Source: Bin25 sp026709415
GTDB lineage: Bacteria > Bacteroidota > Bacteroidia > Flavobacteriales > Flavobacteriaceae
Assembly: GCA_965200045.1 (NCBI GenBank)
Contig: OZ241330.1
Coordinates: forward strand, 992,001 to 1,056,000
Reading direction: 5' to 3'
Length of the DNA stretch: 64,000 bases
Shown: positions 37,181 to 47,629 of the stretch, piece after piece
Layout: each line of letters opens with the position of its first letter
Position numbering within the stretch: position 1 is the stretch's first letter
Position numbers and translations under genes: made by a program
Notes under the pieces: generated by a model
Seen by the model: the letters and a program-made list of their open reading frames with translations, nothing else
What the model was told of the DNA's origin: nothing
Database searches by the model: none

Positions 37181-38470
37181 ATGAGTATCATTCTTGATGT
37201 CATCGGACGTCAAATATTTGATTCCAGAGGAAACCCAACCGTAGAAGTCGATGTGGTGTTAGAAACAGGTGTTTTGGGAAGAGCCTCCGTACCATCTGGT
37301 GCTTCAACGGGCGAACATGAAGCTGTCGAATTAAGAGACGGTGGAAAATCATATATGGGTAAAGGTGTTTCCAAAGCAGTATCCAATATCAATAATCAGC
37401 TAAAAAAGGCATTACTAGGCCATTCTGTTTTTGAACAACAGCGAATCGATCAAATGATGATTGATTTGGACGGCACTTCTAATAAAGCCAATCTTGGTGC
37501 GAATGCCATTTTAGGTGCTTCACTAGCCGTTGCAAAAGCTGCAGCTAATGAATACGCGATGCCACTTTATCGATATATTGGAGGTGTTCATGCACACCAA
37601 CTACCGGTTCCATTGATGAACATCATCAATGGTGGTTCTCATTCAGATGCCCCCATTGCATTTCAAGAATTTATGATCGTACCGATTGGCGCAGAAACCT
37701 TCTCTCAGGCATTACAAATGGGCGCAGAAATATTTCATCATTTAAAAAAGGTATTAAAGGAGCGCCATCTCAGTACAGCTGTGGGTGATGAGGGGGGATT
37801 TGCTCCCCATTTAAAAGGGACTGAAGATGCACTCGATACCATCTTATTGGCTATTGAAAAAGCTGGTTATACTCCATCGGAACAAGTAAAAATCGCTTTG
37901 GATTGCGCCTCGAGTGAATTTTATAAAGACCAACAATATAATTATCAACTATTTGAAAACCAAAGTGGTCAAATATTGGACTCTGATGCTCAGGCTCAAT
38001 ATCTTTCTGAGTTGTGTCATAAATACCCCATCATATCGATTGAAGATGGCATGGATGAAAATGATTGGGATGGATGGAAAAAATCAACACAATTAATCGG
38101 AGATTCAGTCCAATTGGTTGGGGATGATTTATTTGTTACCAATGTGGATCGTCTTTCAAGAGGAATTAATGAAAACATTGCCAATTCGATATTGATTAAA
38201 GTCAATCAAATCGGTACGTTGACTGAAACCATTGCTGCCGTTGAATTAGCCCATCGTTCGGGATACACTTCGGTGATTTCTCATCGATCTGGTGAAACCG
38301 AAGATAACACGATTGCTGATTTAGCTGTTGCCTTAAATACAGGTCAAATAAAAACGGGTTCCTCTTCTAGAACAGATCGAATGGCCAAATACAATCAACT
38401 TTTGAGAATTGAACAAGAATTAGGAAATCAAGCCTTTTATCCCGGGGAAAAAGCGTTCAAGATCATCTGA
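37181..38470 (+). CDS. eno: Enolase
   Basis: 2-phosphoglycerate dehydratase of glycolysis, 429 residues. Seen: IFDSRGNPTVEVDVVLE, the loop GASTGEHEAVELRDG, NIINGGSHSDAPIAFQEFMI, the GDEGGFAP motif, the metal site SIEDGMDENDW and the VKVNQIGTLTETI-like segment, followed by SHRSGETEDNTIADLAVALN. Complete and normal. It converges on the AlbA_2 gene with 25 bases between. Confidence 0.98.
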   Translation: MSIILDVIGRQIFDSRGNPTVEVDVVLETGVLGRASVPSGASTGEHEAVELRDGGKSYMGKGVSKAVSNINNQLKKALLGHSVFEQQRIDQMMIDLDGTSNKANLGANAILGASLAVAKAAANEYAMPLYRYIGGVHAHQLPVPLMNIINGGSHSDAPIAFQEFMIVPIGAETFSQALQMGAEIFHHLKKVLKERHLSTAVGDEGGFAPHLKGTEDALDTILLAIEKAGYTPSEQVKIALDCASSEFYKDQQYNYQLFENQSGQILDSDAQAQYLSELCHKYPIISIEDGMDENDWDGWKKSTQLIGDSVQLVGDDLFVTNVDRLSRGINENIANSILIKVNQIGTLTETIAAVELAHRSGYTSVISHRSGETEDNTIADLAVALNTGQIKTGSSSRTDRMAKYNQLLRIEQELGNQAFYPGEKAFKII

Positions 38471-38495
38471 TGTTAAAGACAAAGCATTAGAAGGG

Positions 38496-39665
38496 TCAGT
38501 TATTTTTTTGAATAGGTACTCGCTTTATGATGGCTTTAAATAGATTTCCTTCTCGATGATCCTCAAATTCTATGTTAGGATATTCTTTTAGTGAACGTAA
38601 TATTCCACTTCCTAAACCACGATAAAGTATTTTGGGAGCGAATGAATATAGAAGAGGATTACGAGCAACTGAAATGCCCATTTTAATATTGGCTACAGTT
38701 AATTTGTTCGGTAGGTGTCCTGGACTGATAATTTCAATTCGGTCTTTAAAAACAAACAATTTTATAGGTGAACGAATAAAATAGTCCCTATGAATTAAAG
38801 CATTGGTTATTAATTCTTGGATCACATTTCTTGGTATTTCTGGAATGCCAACTGAATTGAAGCATTGATCTTTCTGAACATGATGAATATTGGATAGTAC
38901 AAAACTTACTGCTTGTTGATAAATATCTATGAGTTTTCCATTAAAATCTTTACTATCTATGTAGTTCGTATCAGTAATATCATTTCCAAAAAAGGCTACC
39001 GCTTTTAAATTAAAAACTGGCAACAGATTTTGTGGTTTAAGAGCAAATAACAAAACACCACAGTAATTCAATGTGCCATCAGAAGCTAGTTTCATATTTT
39101 CCAATAACTGTTTCAGTGAAATGTTTTGATCTTCTATTCGTTCACCATATTCTTTGATGAAAAACTTTGAAAAAAAGGTTCTGTCAATATCAGCCATTGT
39201 GGCATCATCAACTAAGGAGGCATCCGTTTTGGCTAATCCTGCTCTTTGATACAGCCGAATAATTTCTTCACGTGAACTGACCTTTATGGTATCGGAACCT
39301 ATTTTTTTGTAAATCTGATGGTTCTTATCCATATAGGGCTTGTTTAATCCTATAGGAACAAAAACGATAATTAATTTTCCAAGTTTCAAGGAAAATGTTT
39401 GTGTTGTAATCCGATGATTAATTGGTTTAACATGTTGTGAAATGGCATTTGAAATATGTTGATTAATACGAATCACATCATCGGTATTTAGCCCTGATAT
39501 TTCTCCTTGATCGGTAACCCCAATAATGATAGTGCCACCATCATCAGAATTACTGAAGGCAACAATTTCTTTTGAAAGAGTCTCTGGATGTTTTATGTTG
39601 CTTTTAAACTGATGCTTTGAGTCTTCACCATTGGCAATGGTTCCCAATAATTCTTCTAATTCCAT
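38496..39665 (-). CDS. AlbA_2/Schlafen-type ATP-binding protein with HATPase-like C-terminus
   Basis: 389 residues. The N-terminal AlbA_2 (divergent AAA_4) domain shows EDSKHQFKSNIKHPETLSKE and IVAFSNSDDGGTIIIGVTDQ, then the GLNTDDVIRI segment. The C-terminal HATPase_c_4 domain shows IPRNVIQELITNALIHRDYF, the typical N-box, and RGLGSGILRSLKEYPNIEF. Such proteins occur in phage-defence and regulatory settings; their biochemical role is mostly unknown. It overlaps the end of the TrlF-type gene by ten bases, same strand, so the two are a coupled pair. Confidence 0.85.
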   Translation of the reverse strand: MELEELLGTIANGEDSKHQFKSNIKHPETLSKEIVAFSNSDDGGTIIIGVTDQGEISGLNTDDVIRINQHISNAISQHVKPINHRITTQTFSLKLGKLIIVFVPIGLNKPYMDKNHQIYKKIGSDTIKVSSREEIIRLYQRAGLAKTDASLVDDATMADIDRTFFSKFFIKEYGERIEDQNISLKQLLENMKLASDGTLNYCGVLLFALKPQNLLPVFNLKAVAFFGNDITDTNYIDSKDFNGKLIDIYQQAVSFVLSNIHHVQKDQCFNSVGIPEIPRNVIQELITNALIHRDYFIRSPIKLFVFKDRIEIISPGHLPNKLTVANIKMGISVARNPLLYSFAPKILYRGLGSGILRSLKEYPNIEFEDHREGNLFKAIIKRVPIQKNN

Positions 39666-42270
39666 GAATTATAAATCTGATTTCTTTTATTAAAAGCTTC
39701 TTTACCTCCTTCTATGATATTAATGATATTCTTTTGAGTTTCTATCGAATCAACATCACCAGACTTTGTTTTAATCTGGTTATTGGAATATTCACAAGTT
39801 ATAATTTGTTCGGAATCCCCTAAAAGTGGAAAATTTGCATTATGAGTGACTAAAATAAACTGTGTATTAGATTTTAATTTTTGAATGACTTGAATGACAT
39901 TTTCATAAATGGTTTGATTATCTATGTCATCTTCCGGTTGATCAATGATGATGACATCATTATTTTTTTGATTTATGATATACAATAGTAGAGCCGATGC
40001 ACGTTGACCTAGTGAATGTTTTGCTAGTTCTTTACCATTATACATGATGTTATAGGTATTAGGAATTTGCCATGTCAGCAAACTATGTAAATTACTTTCG
40101 AATATGGACCAAAAATTTTCAAAAGAGGCCCCAATTAGTTTTTGTATATCACTTTTACTTTGCCAAACTTTTCCAAAATCATCATAATTCGCAACTATTT
40201 TTTTAATGAAGATTTATGGATGCCCGAACCTTGATAAATGGCAACTAGATAATTCAGCATTTCGGATTTATCCCCTTTAAACTTAGAAACAAACTTTAGT
40301 GGGGAATCAATATCATTGATATTTTTCAGTAAACTTTTGATATAATTGTATTCCTCAAACCATGAATCATCCAATTGAATTAAAGTCTCAATGAGTACTC
40401 TATGTTGTTTCAAGTATTCGAGTCTAGCTTTTTTTGAATAATCTAACATTATCGTTGCTCTATCAAGTAACGATTTCAATTTTTTGTACTCGTTTAAATT
40501 GATTGATTCTGAACTATCTAATTTAAGTTCACGGATTAAATGTCTTTCCTTCTTAGCAAACTCTTCCTTTAAGGAGTGTCTTAAAGTTTGAAATTCTAAT
40601 TCTTTGTTTTTCAATCTGTCATTTAGATTTCTCCCCTTTTGGTATTGAACTTTAAAACTTTCAAATCCATCAATAATCTCTTGATATATTGAGAAAAAAC
40701 TCTCAAAAAAAGTTTTGTTGTAAGTCGATTTGTACAGAGCAAATTCAGATAATTCACTATCGAGTGGTATGATTAAATCCTCTAAATGGTTTAGAAATAT
40801 TTTTACTGATTCTAAGATTTGTCGAATCTTTAATTCATCCTTATCGAAGCTAATTTGCTTTTGAAGTTCATTTTCAATTCCATATTTTCTATAATACTCC
40901 AACTTATGTTTCGCATCAAGCATTTTATCATTCCATTTTTCTTTATCACTTATAGATTGACTCAATTTTTTTAATCTATCCACGTTTTCAATTACCGCAT
41001 GACGTCCATCTTGTATTTTTTTTTGATAAGGGACAATTCTTGGACCTACTAGTTTTTCTACAAGATCACTCTCAAACTTATCATCTGTGTTTGACAAGTC
41101 TTTTTGGCCAAAATATAGTGGTTGATTTAATATGGTTTCACTGATGGATACTCCAGGTACTATTTCCCCATTGAAATATACATCAGGTTTTTCATGCAGG
41201 ATACGTTTAATTTCGTATGGATTCCCATGACTATCGATAGCGCTTAAGGTAATTTTTCCTCCACTACCTAAATTGAATTCGATTAAATCTTTTTTATATT
41301 GAGTATCAGTGGCCTTGCTGCTAAATGGAATATTAAGTGCATATCGGATTCCTTCTAAAACAGAGGATTTTCCGCTACCGCGTATTCCAATGATGGTATT
41401 TAACTCAGGAGATAGATTGATTTTCGTGCCATTTAACACGCCTGCACCTTCAAACTCTACACTTTTAATGTAGGAATGATTATAAACAAGTCTGTCAGAT
41501 TGAATTCTGAGATTTTTATTTTGTAAAGCAAACTTGAGAGCAGAAAAACTAAGTTCCCCTAGTTTAATGTACTTTAAGTTTTTTTCTTTTGAAGTGATAT
41601 CGTTTAAGTTTTTCGGATCTGTCCCTTCAACCTCTGCTGGATATAGGTCTCGTAGTTGATTTTGAATCTTTTTTCTTTTTTCATTACTGTGAACTTTTTG
41701 AAAGGCTAAAACTCTATTTTTTATTGAATTATTTTCAAATAGTTTTTTTATTCGTCCAGGTTTTAATTCATTCCAAAGTCCCTTCGACTGATGTACATGA
41801 GCGAATACTATAAAATAATCCTTTTTGAATTCATCTAGCGCTCTTACAGTTTCAACAACACTATATTTGGAGTTAATATTTCTTTTTGACGAATGAATAC
41901 CTGAAAAAGCGGCTATTAAAAAATTTTCAATGTGATTAATTTGTTCTTTATTATAGATCCATTCCTCAGAAAAAACAATCAGCGCATGAATGCCTGATTT
42001 TCCTTCATCAATTGAAAACTCGACTCCAGGTAGTAAACCAATATTACTTTTTTTTGCTTTTTTGTTTAGACTTCGAAACTCTTGTAAGTTAAATTTATTG
42101 TGATTCGTAATAACACCTAACCCTATATCTGCTTCGATTAAAGTGTTGACGTATTTATTAATGTATTGGTTTTCTTCACCTGAATAATCAAATTTATCAT
42201 CTACTCTCGTGTGGAGGTGAAAATCCACTTTTTGCCAACGGCTTCCACACTCGAATGATAATTTACTCAT
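39656..42270 (-). pseudogene. TrlF-type protein (PHP domain plus SMC-like ATPase), one-base frameshift
   Basis: The first 691 codons hold a PHP phosphoesterase domain (VDFHLHTRVDDKFD, ITNHNKFN, LLPGVEFSIDEG), Walker A IIGIRGSGKSSVLEG near residue 290, and a long coiled region. The frame then ends at SSLKK-stop (40195) in a run of seven A. One more A gives SLKKIVANYDDFGKVWQSKS and joins the downstream frame with the ABC-like signature HSLGQRASALLLYI, Walker B DVIIIDQPEDDIDN and FILVTHNANFP. The rejoined protein would have 871 residues, normal for the TrlF family. Either a recent mutation, slippage-based regulation, or a sequencing error. The AlbA_2 gene follows with a ten-base overlap. Confidence 0.85.
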
Positions 42271-42685
42271 ATTTTGATATAAACTAATCGTTGAAAGAAG
42301 TAATCCATAAATAATATTACTCCACTTAACGAGTTATCAGCAAATTCACCAACATAAAAACATTCTGTATATCATTGGAATTTTAAATGAGTTTACATAA
42401 ACAATTCTTTTAAAGCATAGTTTGGACTGTATTACCCAGATAGGAGAAGATTTTGATAAAACAACCGATGAAGGAGATGTACGATCCGAGTTAGAACCCC
42501 AATAGTAGAATCAAAAAAGTAATAAGTCGCTTTTGTGATTTGATTTTTCCAAAGCTTCTGTTTTGTTCTTTTGTGGCCGTTGAGACCTCTTTCTACACAA
42601 ATGATCGTAGAACCGTTTTGATTTTTTGGCATCTATGAAAAATGGGATTGTTGTTTCTTTACCTTTGTGAGACATCATTTTTTTG
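42271..42685. other. Relic region with coiled-coil gene fragment
   Basis: No intact gene. At about 42440-42520 (plus) the frame reads IGEDFDKTTDEGDVRSELEP followed by two stops, related to the C-terminal tail of the coiled-coil gene at the right end of the window (VGKDSDKGDDEGEDTDPNQK). The rest is AT-rich and unassigned. Confidence 0.5.
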
Positions 42686-43794
42686 ATGAAATCTCAACAT
42701 CATTCACGGCGTATTGAACGTGGTCCAGCTAAATACTTTCATGGGAGATGTGAGGAATTAACTTCGTTTCAACATCTTTTAAGGGAAACGGTTCAAGATC
42801 AAATAGGTAGCAATCTTCTCATTCAAGGGCCACTAGGTGTTGGTAAATCAGCCCTGATTGACTAACATAAAAAATAAGCGAAAGCATAAGGCAGGCAAGT
42901 CATAACATTAAATACTCAATCACTATACGATCCCAAAGAGTTGTTTCGACGCATGACTCAAAATAAAAAGACTCAAGAAATTGAAACGACGTTTGGAGTT
43001 GATTTAAGAGTATTTTAAAGGGGTTTTGTGCCTAAAAATGTAGAAGAAACGACTTATTTAAATGAAGCTATCATCTGTTCTCAATCCATCTTATTGGTTT
43101 TGGATGAAGTCCAGACATTAGAGCATTTACTATCAGGTAACATCCTCCCCAGGTATCTGATTTTTTAAATCATTATCATGATTTAGAATCGGAACAAGGC
43201 TTTATTCTTTTATTTGAAGGATTGAGCACTTCAAAAGAAGTCCTTCGATCGTTTGGCCTTTCAAAATTTAATCCGGGATGTCTTCATTATTTAAAAGCAA
43301 TAGAACTTGATGCGGAATGATCCATTATTCACGATTGGTTAACCAAAGAAATGAAAACCCCCAGTGATACGACATCTTGGATTGATCAAGTCACTCAACG
43401 AACCGATCGTTGGCCTCGTCATATTAAATCTTATTGCAATGCTTTGTGTGATTTTTTAGAGATAGAAGAAATGTTAAGCGATCAACGACTAAAACAAGTG
43501 TTAGCATATGGGGATGATTTAAAACATACGTATTACCAACAACGATGTGATGGTATCGATTACCATCAAAGACAGCTTATGGCATCAACATTGAATGAAT
43601 TACCTGATTGGTTTGTTCAAAAAGATATGGTTGAAATTTTTTCAAAATCACTTTCCGAAGCAGCCTCTGAAAAACTTTATGAAAAGATTCTTTCGAAAGG
43701 GATTATTCATATTGATCAAGATGGAAAGTCTTCTGTTCCTGTTCCATCCCTTCGTTCGTTTCTCATGGAGGAATATGGTCCAAGTCATCCTTGA
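42686..43794 (+). pseudogene. Decayed copy 2 of the FHGR-family ATPase
   Basis: Starts MKSQHHSRRIERGPAKYFHG, then RCEELTSFQ and Walker A QGPLGVGKSALID, followed by stops from 42861. Later open pieces include the Walker-B-like LVLDEVQTLE region near 43095 and the C-terminal domain from 43351 (TTSWIDQVTQRTDRWPRHIK, ending VPSLRSFLMEEYG). At least four lesions. The intact gene is at 31950-33194; identity is at the motif level, so the copies split long ago. Confidence 0.8.
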
Positions 43795-43986
43795 ATACCA
43801 CCTCCTTTTGGTGGATTATCGATCGAGTGATGATTCGGGTTTCATCGGAACGACTTGACTGATTTTTTGATGTCATGGAGTGGGTTCCCAAATAATAAAG
43901 CCTTTGAAAGGAAGATTATGTACCTAAGTGCCAAGGGATATCTGATTTTTTAACCTAATAACTAATAAGACATAGTTCCATCTATT

Positions 43987-44133
43987 TTATTTCTTCAATC
44001 CTGGAATCTGATGAAAGACCACTTTAACTAATTCTTCAGGCGTCGTATCAATACGCATATCCTCTTCCAATTCCGCTTTATTGGTAGTCGTAGGGTTTGA
44101 TTTTAGAAGTTTAACTTTATCTTACAGTTTCAT
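43987..44133 (-). pseudogene. Decayed copy of the 46-residue small orphan gene
   Basis: On the minus strand ATG at 44133 is followed by an early stop and a frame change; then NKAELEEDMRIDTTPEELVK and VVFHQIPGLKK-stop. This matches NKKELEEDVRIDTSPEELIR of the intact gene at 23432-23572. Confidence 0.65.
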
Positions 44134-44152
44134 TTGATTTATTTTTGTTATG

Positions 44153-45368
44153 ATGAGTTCAGCTAGAAAAACAATAGTTTCCGATCGGGGGTGAGCTCAT
44201 TATTTTCATGGAAGAGATTTAGAAATCGATGCTTTTCAAAAGATTTTAAAATTATCTAAAGCAGATGGAAAAGGTCATTCGATGTTAATACAAGGAGCTC
44301 CTGGTGTTGGCAAAACAGCATTATTAAGAGAACTTGAAAGGATAGGGGAACAAGATGGTTGGACCATTTCTAAGATCGAGCTAGAGGCTTTATGAAATGT
44401 GAATGAATTACATAATGCTTTGATTGATGATAAAAAGTATGAAAAAAAATCAAAGAGTATCAAGCTAATATTAAATTAGCAAGTGGTTCGATGCGTTACG
44501 ATAGAAGGGAATAGACATTTTCTAAAACGATTCGTGCCATTAAAAAACCACATCTCTTAGTATTGGATGAAGCTCAAATGATTGGTGTGGGCCATACCAA
44601 AGATAGTCCTGAAATCAAACAAGCTTCTTATGTGATGAACCAACTTCATAATATTGAATTAAAACAAGGGTTGGTTTTTTTAGTCGTGGATTGAGTGATA
44701 CTAGAAGGATTTTTAAAGATTTTAAAATATCGAGATTTAATAGCCGTTCCGTTGTCAATCTTAGTGTTTTGGATCGAGAGTCAGAAAGAAATATTATTCA
44801 AGATTATTTAGTGAATGGAGCTGGTGTGGATCCAAAGCATCCAGATATCAATCATTGGATTGAACGAATGATCAAAGAAACACATCAATGGGCACATCAT
44901 ATTTCATGTTATGGACAAGTAGCCTCTACGTTGGTTAAAAATGACGGTGGTGTGTTATCGAATGATGTATTACTTGAAATTTTAAAAGATGCCCGAGAAT
45001 TGAAAACGGAGTACTATGATGGTCGTTTTATTGAGTTAAATGAACCTCATAGAGCATCGATTTACCATGCTTTATTTGAAAATGAAGTGAAAGAAAATAT
45101 TATTGTAGGGGGGCAGGTAAAATCTGATTTTGAAATCAATCCGATGATTAAAGCTGCTGGAAGTATGTTTCAAGATATTGTTTCGAGGGGGATTTTGCAA
45201 CCACGTCCTGATGGATTTTATCAAATTCCGATCCCATCGTTAAGAACTTGGATGCTTCAAGAATATCAAAACTACTTAACGATCATCGATCAAAAACCAA
45301 GTCCTCAAATACAACAGTTGTTCAAGGGTATGGAATTCTCTATAAATCAAGATCGAGCCATTGAATAA
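44153..45368 (+). pseudogene. Decayed copy 3 of the FHGR-family ATPase
   Basis: Starts MSSARKTIVSDRG, TGA at 44192, then AHYFHGRDLEIDAFQ and Walker A IQGAPGVGKTALLREL. More stops follow near 44394 and 44476; the B-site piece HLLVLDEAQMIGVGHTKD is readable near 44555. The last 225 codons (44691-45368) are open: LDRESERNIIQDYLVNGAGV, TYDGRF-like region and the ending IPSLRTWMLQEYQ. Same architecture as the intact copy. Confidence 0.8.
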
Positions 45369-45379
45369 TGATTTGATGT

Positions 45380-45600
45380 CATGTTCAACTATCTAGTGCA
45401 ACATGGAACCCATGTTGATGCTATCTTTTCGATGGAGCTAAGGTAGTCTAATTGGCGAATGCCTCGGTGATTCATATCTTCAATGATTTGAATTTCTTGG
45501 TCGGTATCGTCATCAATGCTTTCCCCTTTCGTAAACCATTTTCTGAGCACTCCGATTGGGTTTTCAACCGTTCCTTTTGTAACATATTCGTTTCATGGCA
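45380..45600 (-). mobile_element. IS30-family 3' end fragment
   Basis: On the minus strand the frame reads KGTVENPIGVLRKWFTKGES, then DQEIQIIEDMNHRGIRQLDY, the C-terminus of an IS30 transposase, and ends in the same terminal sequence (catgttcaactatctagtgc, plus strand from 45380) as the element at 33.7 kb. About 220 bases are left. Confidence 0.7.
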
Positions 45601-45730
45601 GTTGTATCATGACAAATGAGGTGTCATATAGATTTGAAAAACAAATTGTATCAGTAACTCATGATAAAAATTGAAAAATATGTAACCCTTTTAAAAAATT
45701 TACGTATTAATTATAAGTGTATTTTTTAAG

Positions 45731-46597
45731 ATGAGACAACTCAAAATAACCAAGCAGGTTACCAACAGAGAAACCGCTTCTCTAGACAAATATCTTCAAG
45801 AAATAGGTCGAGTACATCTCATCAATGCGGATGATGAAGTTGAATTGGCACAAAAAATCAGGTCAGGCGATCAAGAAGCATTGGATAAATTAGTGAAAGC
45901 TAATCTACGATTTGTGGTGTCGGTTGCGAAGCAGTATCAAAATCAAGGATTGACCCTTCCCGATTTAATTAATGAAGGCAATTTGGGTTTAATCAAAGCG
46001 GCCAATCGGTTTGATGAAACGAGAGGTTTTAAGTTTATTTCATATGCTGTTTGGTGGATCCGGCAATCGATTTTACAAGCTTTAGCCGAACAATCTCGAA
46101 TTGTTCGTCTTCCTCTCAATAAAATTGGATCCATCAATAAGATTAATAAGACCATTGCTTATTTGGAGCAATCATTAGAAAGACATCCTACCATTGAAGA
46201 AATTGCTAAAGAGCTTGAAATCACCATTACCAATGTCAGGGATTCTTTAAAAAATGCAGGAAGACATAAGTCATTAGATGCCCCACTTGTGGAAGGAGAA
46301 GAATCTAATCTGTATGATGTTTTAAATGTTGGCGAAAATCCAGAACCTGATGAAGGTTTGGTTTATGAATCGTTGGGATTAGAGATCGAAAGAACACTTT
46401 TAACCTTAAAAGATCGCCAAGCCGATGTGTTAAGATTATATTATGGATTAGGGGGAGAACAACAGATGACGCTAGAGGAAATCGCTGAAAAACTTGATTT
46501 AACCAGAGAAAGGGTACGTCAAATAAAGGAAAAAGGAATCAAAGCATTAAAAAGAACATCACGAAGTCGAATTCTAAAAACTTATCTTGGTAACTAA
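45731..46597 (+). CDS. rpoD: RNA polymerase primary sigma factor, RpoD/SigA type
   Basis: 288 residues, the short form normal for Bacteroidota. Region 1.2 (SLDKYLQEIGRVHLINADDE), region 2 (LPDLINEGNLGLIKAANRFD, then YAVWWIRQSILQALAEQSRI), region 3 (RLPLNKIGSINKI), and region 4.2 (MTLEEIAEKLDLTRERVRQI with KEKGIKALKR). It would recognise the TAnnTTTG promoters seen here. It stands alone between IS30 remains and a gene-poor relic zone. Confidence 0.95.
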   Translation: MRQLKITKQVTNRETASLDKYLQEIGRVHLINADDEVELAQKIRSGDQEALDKLVKANLRFVVSVAKQYQNQGLTLPDLINEGNLGLIKAANRFDETRGFKFISYAVWWIRQSILQALAEQSRIVRLPLNKIGSINKINKTIAYLEQSLERHPTIEEIAKELEITITNVRDSLKNAGRHKSLDAPLVEGEESNLYDVLNVGENPEPDEGLVYESLGLEIERTLLTLKDRQADVLRLYYGLGGEQQMTLEEIAEKLDLTRERVRQIKEKGIKALKRTSRSRILKTYLGN

Positions 46598-46678
46598 TTG
46601 AGAATTGTATACTTTACACACAGAACTAGTGATATTTCCTGATTTCAGACAAAATAGAAGGGACTTATACACTTAACC

Positions 46679-46810
46679 TCATATCGATCGATTAGATTCT
46701 GGTTCCGGTTTTGATTCATTATTGTTTCGATGGAATGCATCATCCATCACCGCATTGACTTTTAAGTGCTATTCCAAGGGAATGGTTTCATGGTTTGGCA
46801 ATTCATTAAA
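46679..46810 (-). pseudogene. Decayed copy of the 53-residue small orphan gene
   Basis: Minus strand: NELPNHETIPLE, a stop codon, then HLKVNAVMDDAFHRNNNESK and a TGA at 46679. It matches KLPNYKKIPLELHLRVDHVM of the intact gene at 23110-23271. Confidence 0.55.
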
Positions 46811-47178
46811 TATGTTCCAATTTTCTTTGAAATTAGGGTAATCTATTCAATTTAATTTGTCGAATCGATTCTTATCTGTCCCCTTCAAATCCAAAAAGCG
46901 AAAGAACTAATTCAAGTTAAATACATGAGTCTCTTTTTTTAAATGGTCAAGATATTGTCAAAGCTTGCCACTACTTGACCTTTTGGATTCAAGGTCATGG
47001 ACACGGGCATCCAACCAATCGTGAGATCAGCCAAAATGCTTCAAAACACCTCGATGTGGTATGACATGCCATGATCTACGAACAATCCAATGCGTGAGCC
47101 AAACGAATCGACGGGAAAACACAGGAAGTCATCACGGTGACTAGTGTATAATACGGTCAAATTAAGCCACTCTTTTCG

Positions 47179-47216
47179 GTCTAACTGAGCCACCCCTAGG
47201 GGTGGCTCAGTTAGAC
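47179..47216. repeat. Perfect 38-bp palindrome, possible IS21-type end junction
   Basis: GTCTAACTGAGCCACCCCT (47179-47197) is followed at once by its exact reverse complement (47198-47216). A related sequence, cggtcaaattaagccactc, starts at 47156, just upstream. Repeated end motifs of this kind are typical of IS21-family termini, so this may be two ends joined head to head. No istA/istB genes are present. Confidence 0.5.
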
Positions 47217-47532
47217 TAAAATCGATTGTCGGTTTAATGAAATTGAAACACACAATAGCCATGTTTAACTCTCTAGTGCTACATAAATCAGATAAAAACT
47301 CGTTGTTTCAAAAGAAATAGTTGCATTATCTTTTTATTCCTACTTGATACCATTCACTACGGAAGTGATAAACCACCCATCGTAAATTCGGTTCATTAGG
47401 CAAACTTCAAGGACTTGTATACTGGTGAAATATCCATCATGCATGTGTTTGTTGAATCGTATGGTTCAATCATTGAATCAAACACCGACAGATGGAGAAT
47501 ATTGAAGAATAATGAAAAGAAGAAAGAGAATT

Positions 47533-47572
47533 AAAAAAATATCCCCCATTTTCTTGAGAAAGCGGGGGATAT
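47533..47572 (-). terminator. Rho-independent terminator of the Cache lipoprotein gene
   Basis: On the minus strand ATATCCCCC (47572-47564) pairs with GGGGGATAT (47547-47539) around a 16-base loop and is followed by a run of T (47539-47533). It lies about 60 bases after the stop at 47630, i.e. after the second half of the split gene, so both halves belong to one transcription unit. Confidence 0.8.
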
Positions 47573-47629
47573 GGATTTGTATACGTGGAGATAGTGTGAA
47601 TATATCTCTTACGATATCATAACAAAGGC

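Larger units (their letters stand above)
46598..47532. other. Relic zone: repeat R, small-gene relic, IS ends
   Basis: No intact gene. Contents seen: a weak copy of repeat R near 46604 (gagaattgtatactttacac); a decayed relative of the 53-residue gene (46679-46810, minus); a broken piece at 46970-47150 of unknown origin; possible IS21-type terminal repeats and a perfect palindrome at 47150-47216; and an IS30-like end (atgtttaactctctagtgct) at 47261. From 47285 to 47530 nothing is recognised. Confidence 0.5.

Noticed and set aside
47041..47262. Open frame of 73 codons on the minus strand
   Set aside because: It spans the palindrome and an IS30-like end, so it is pieced together from relic parts.
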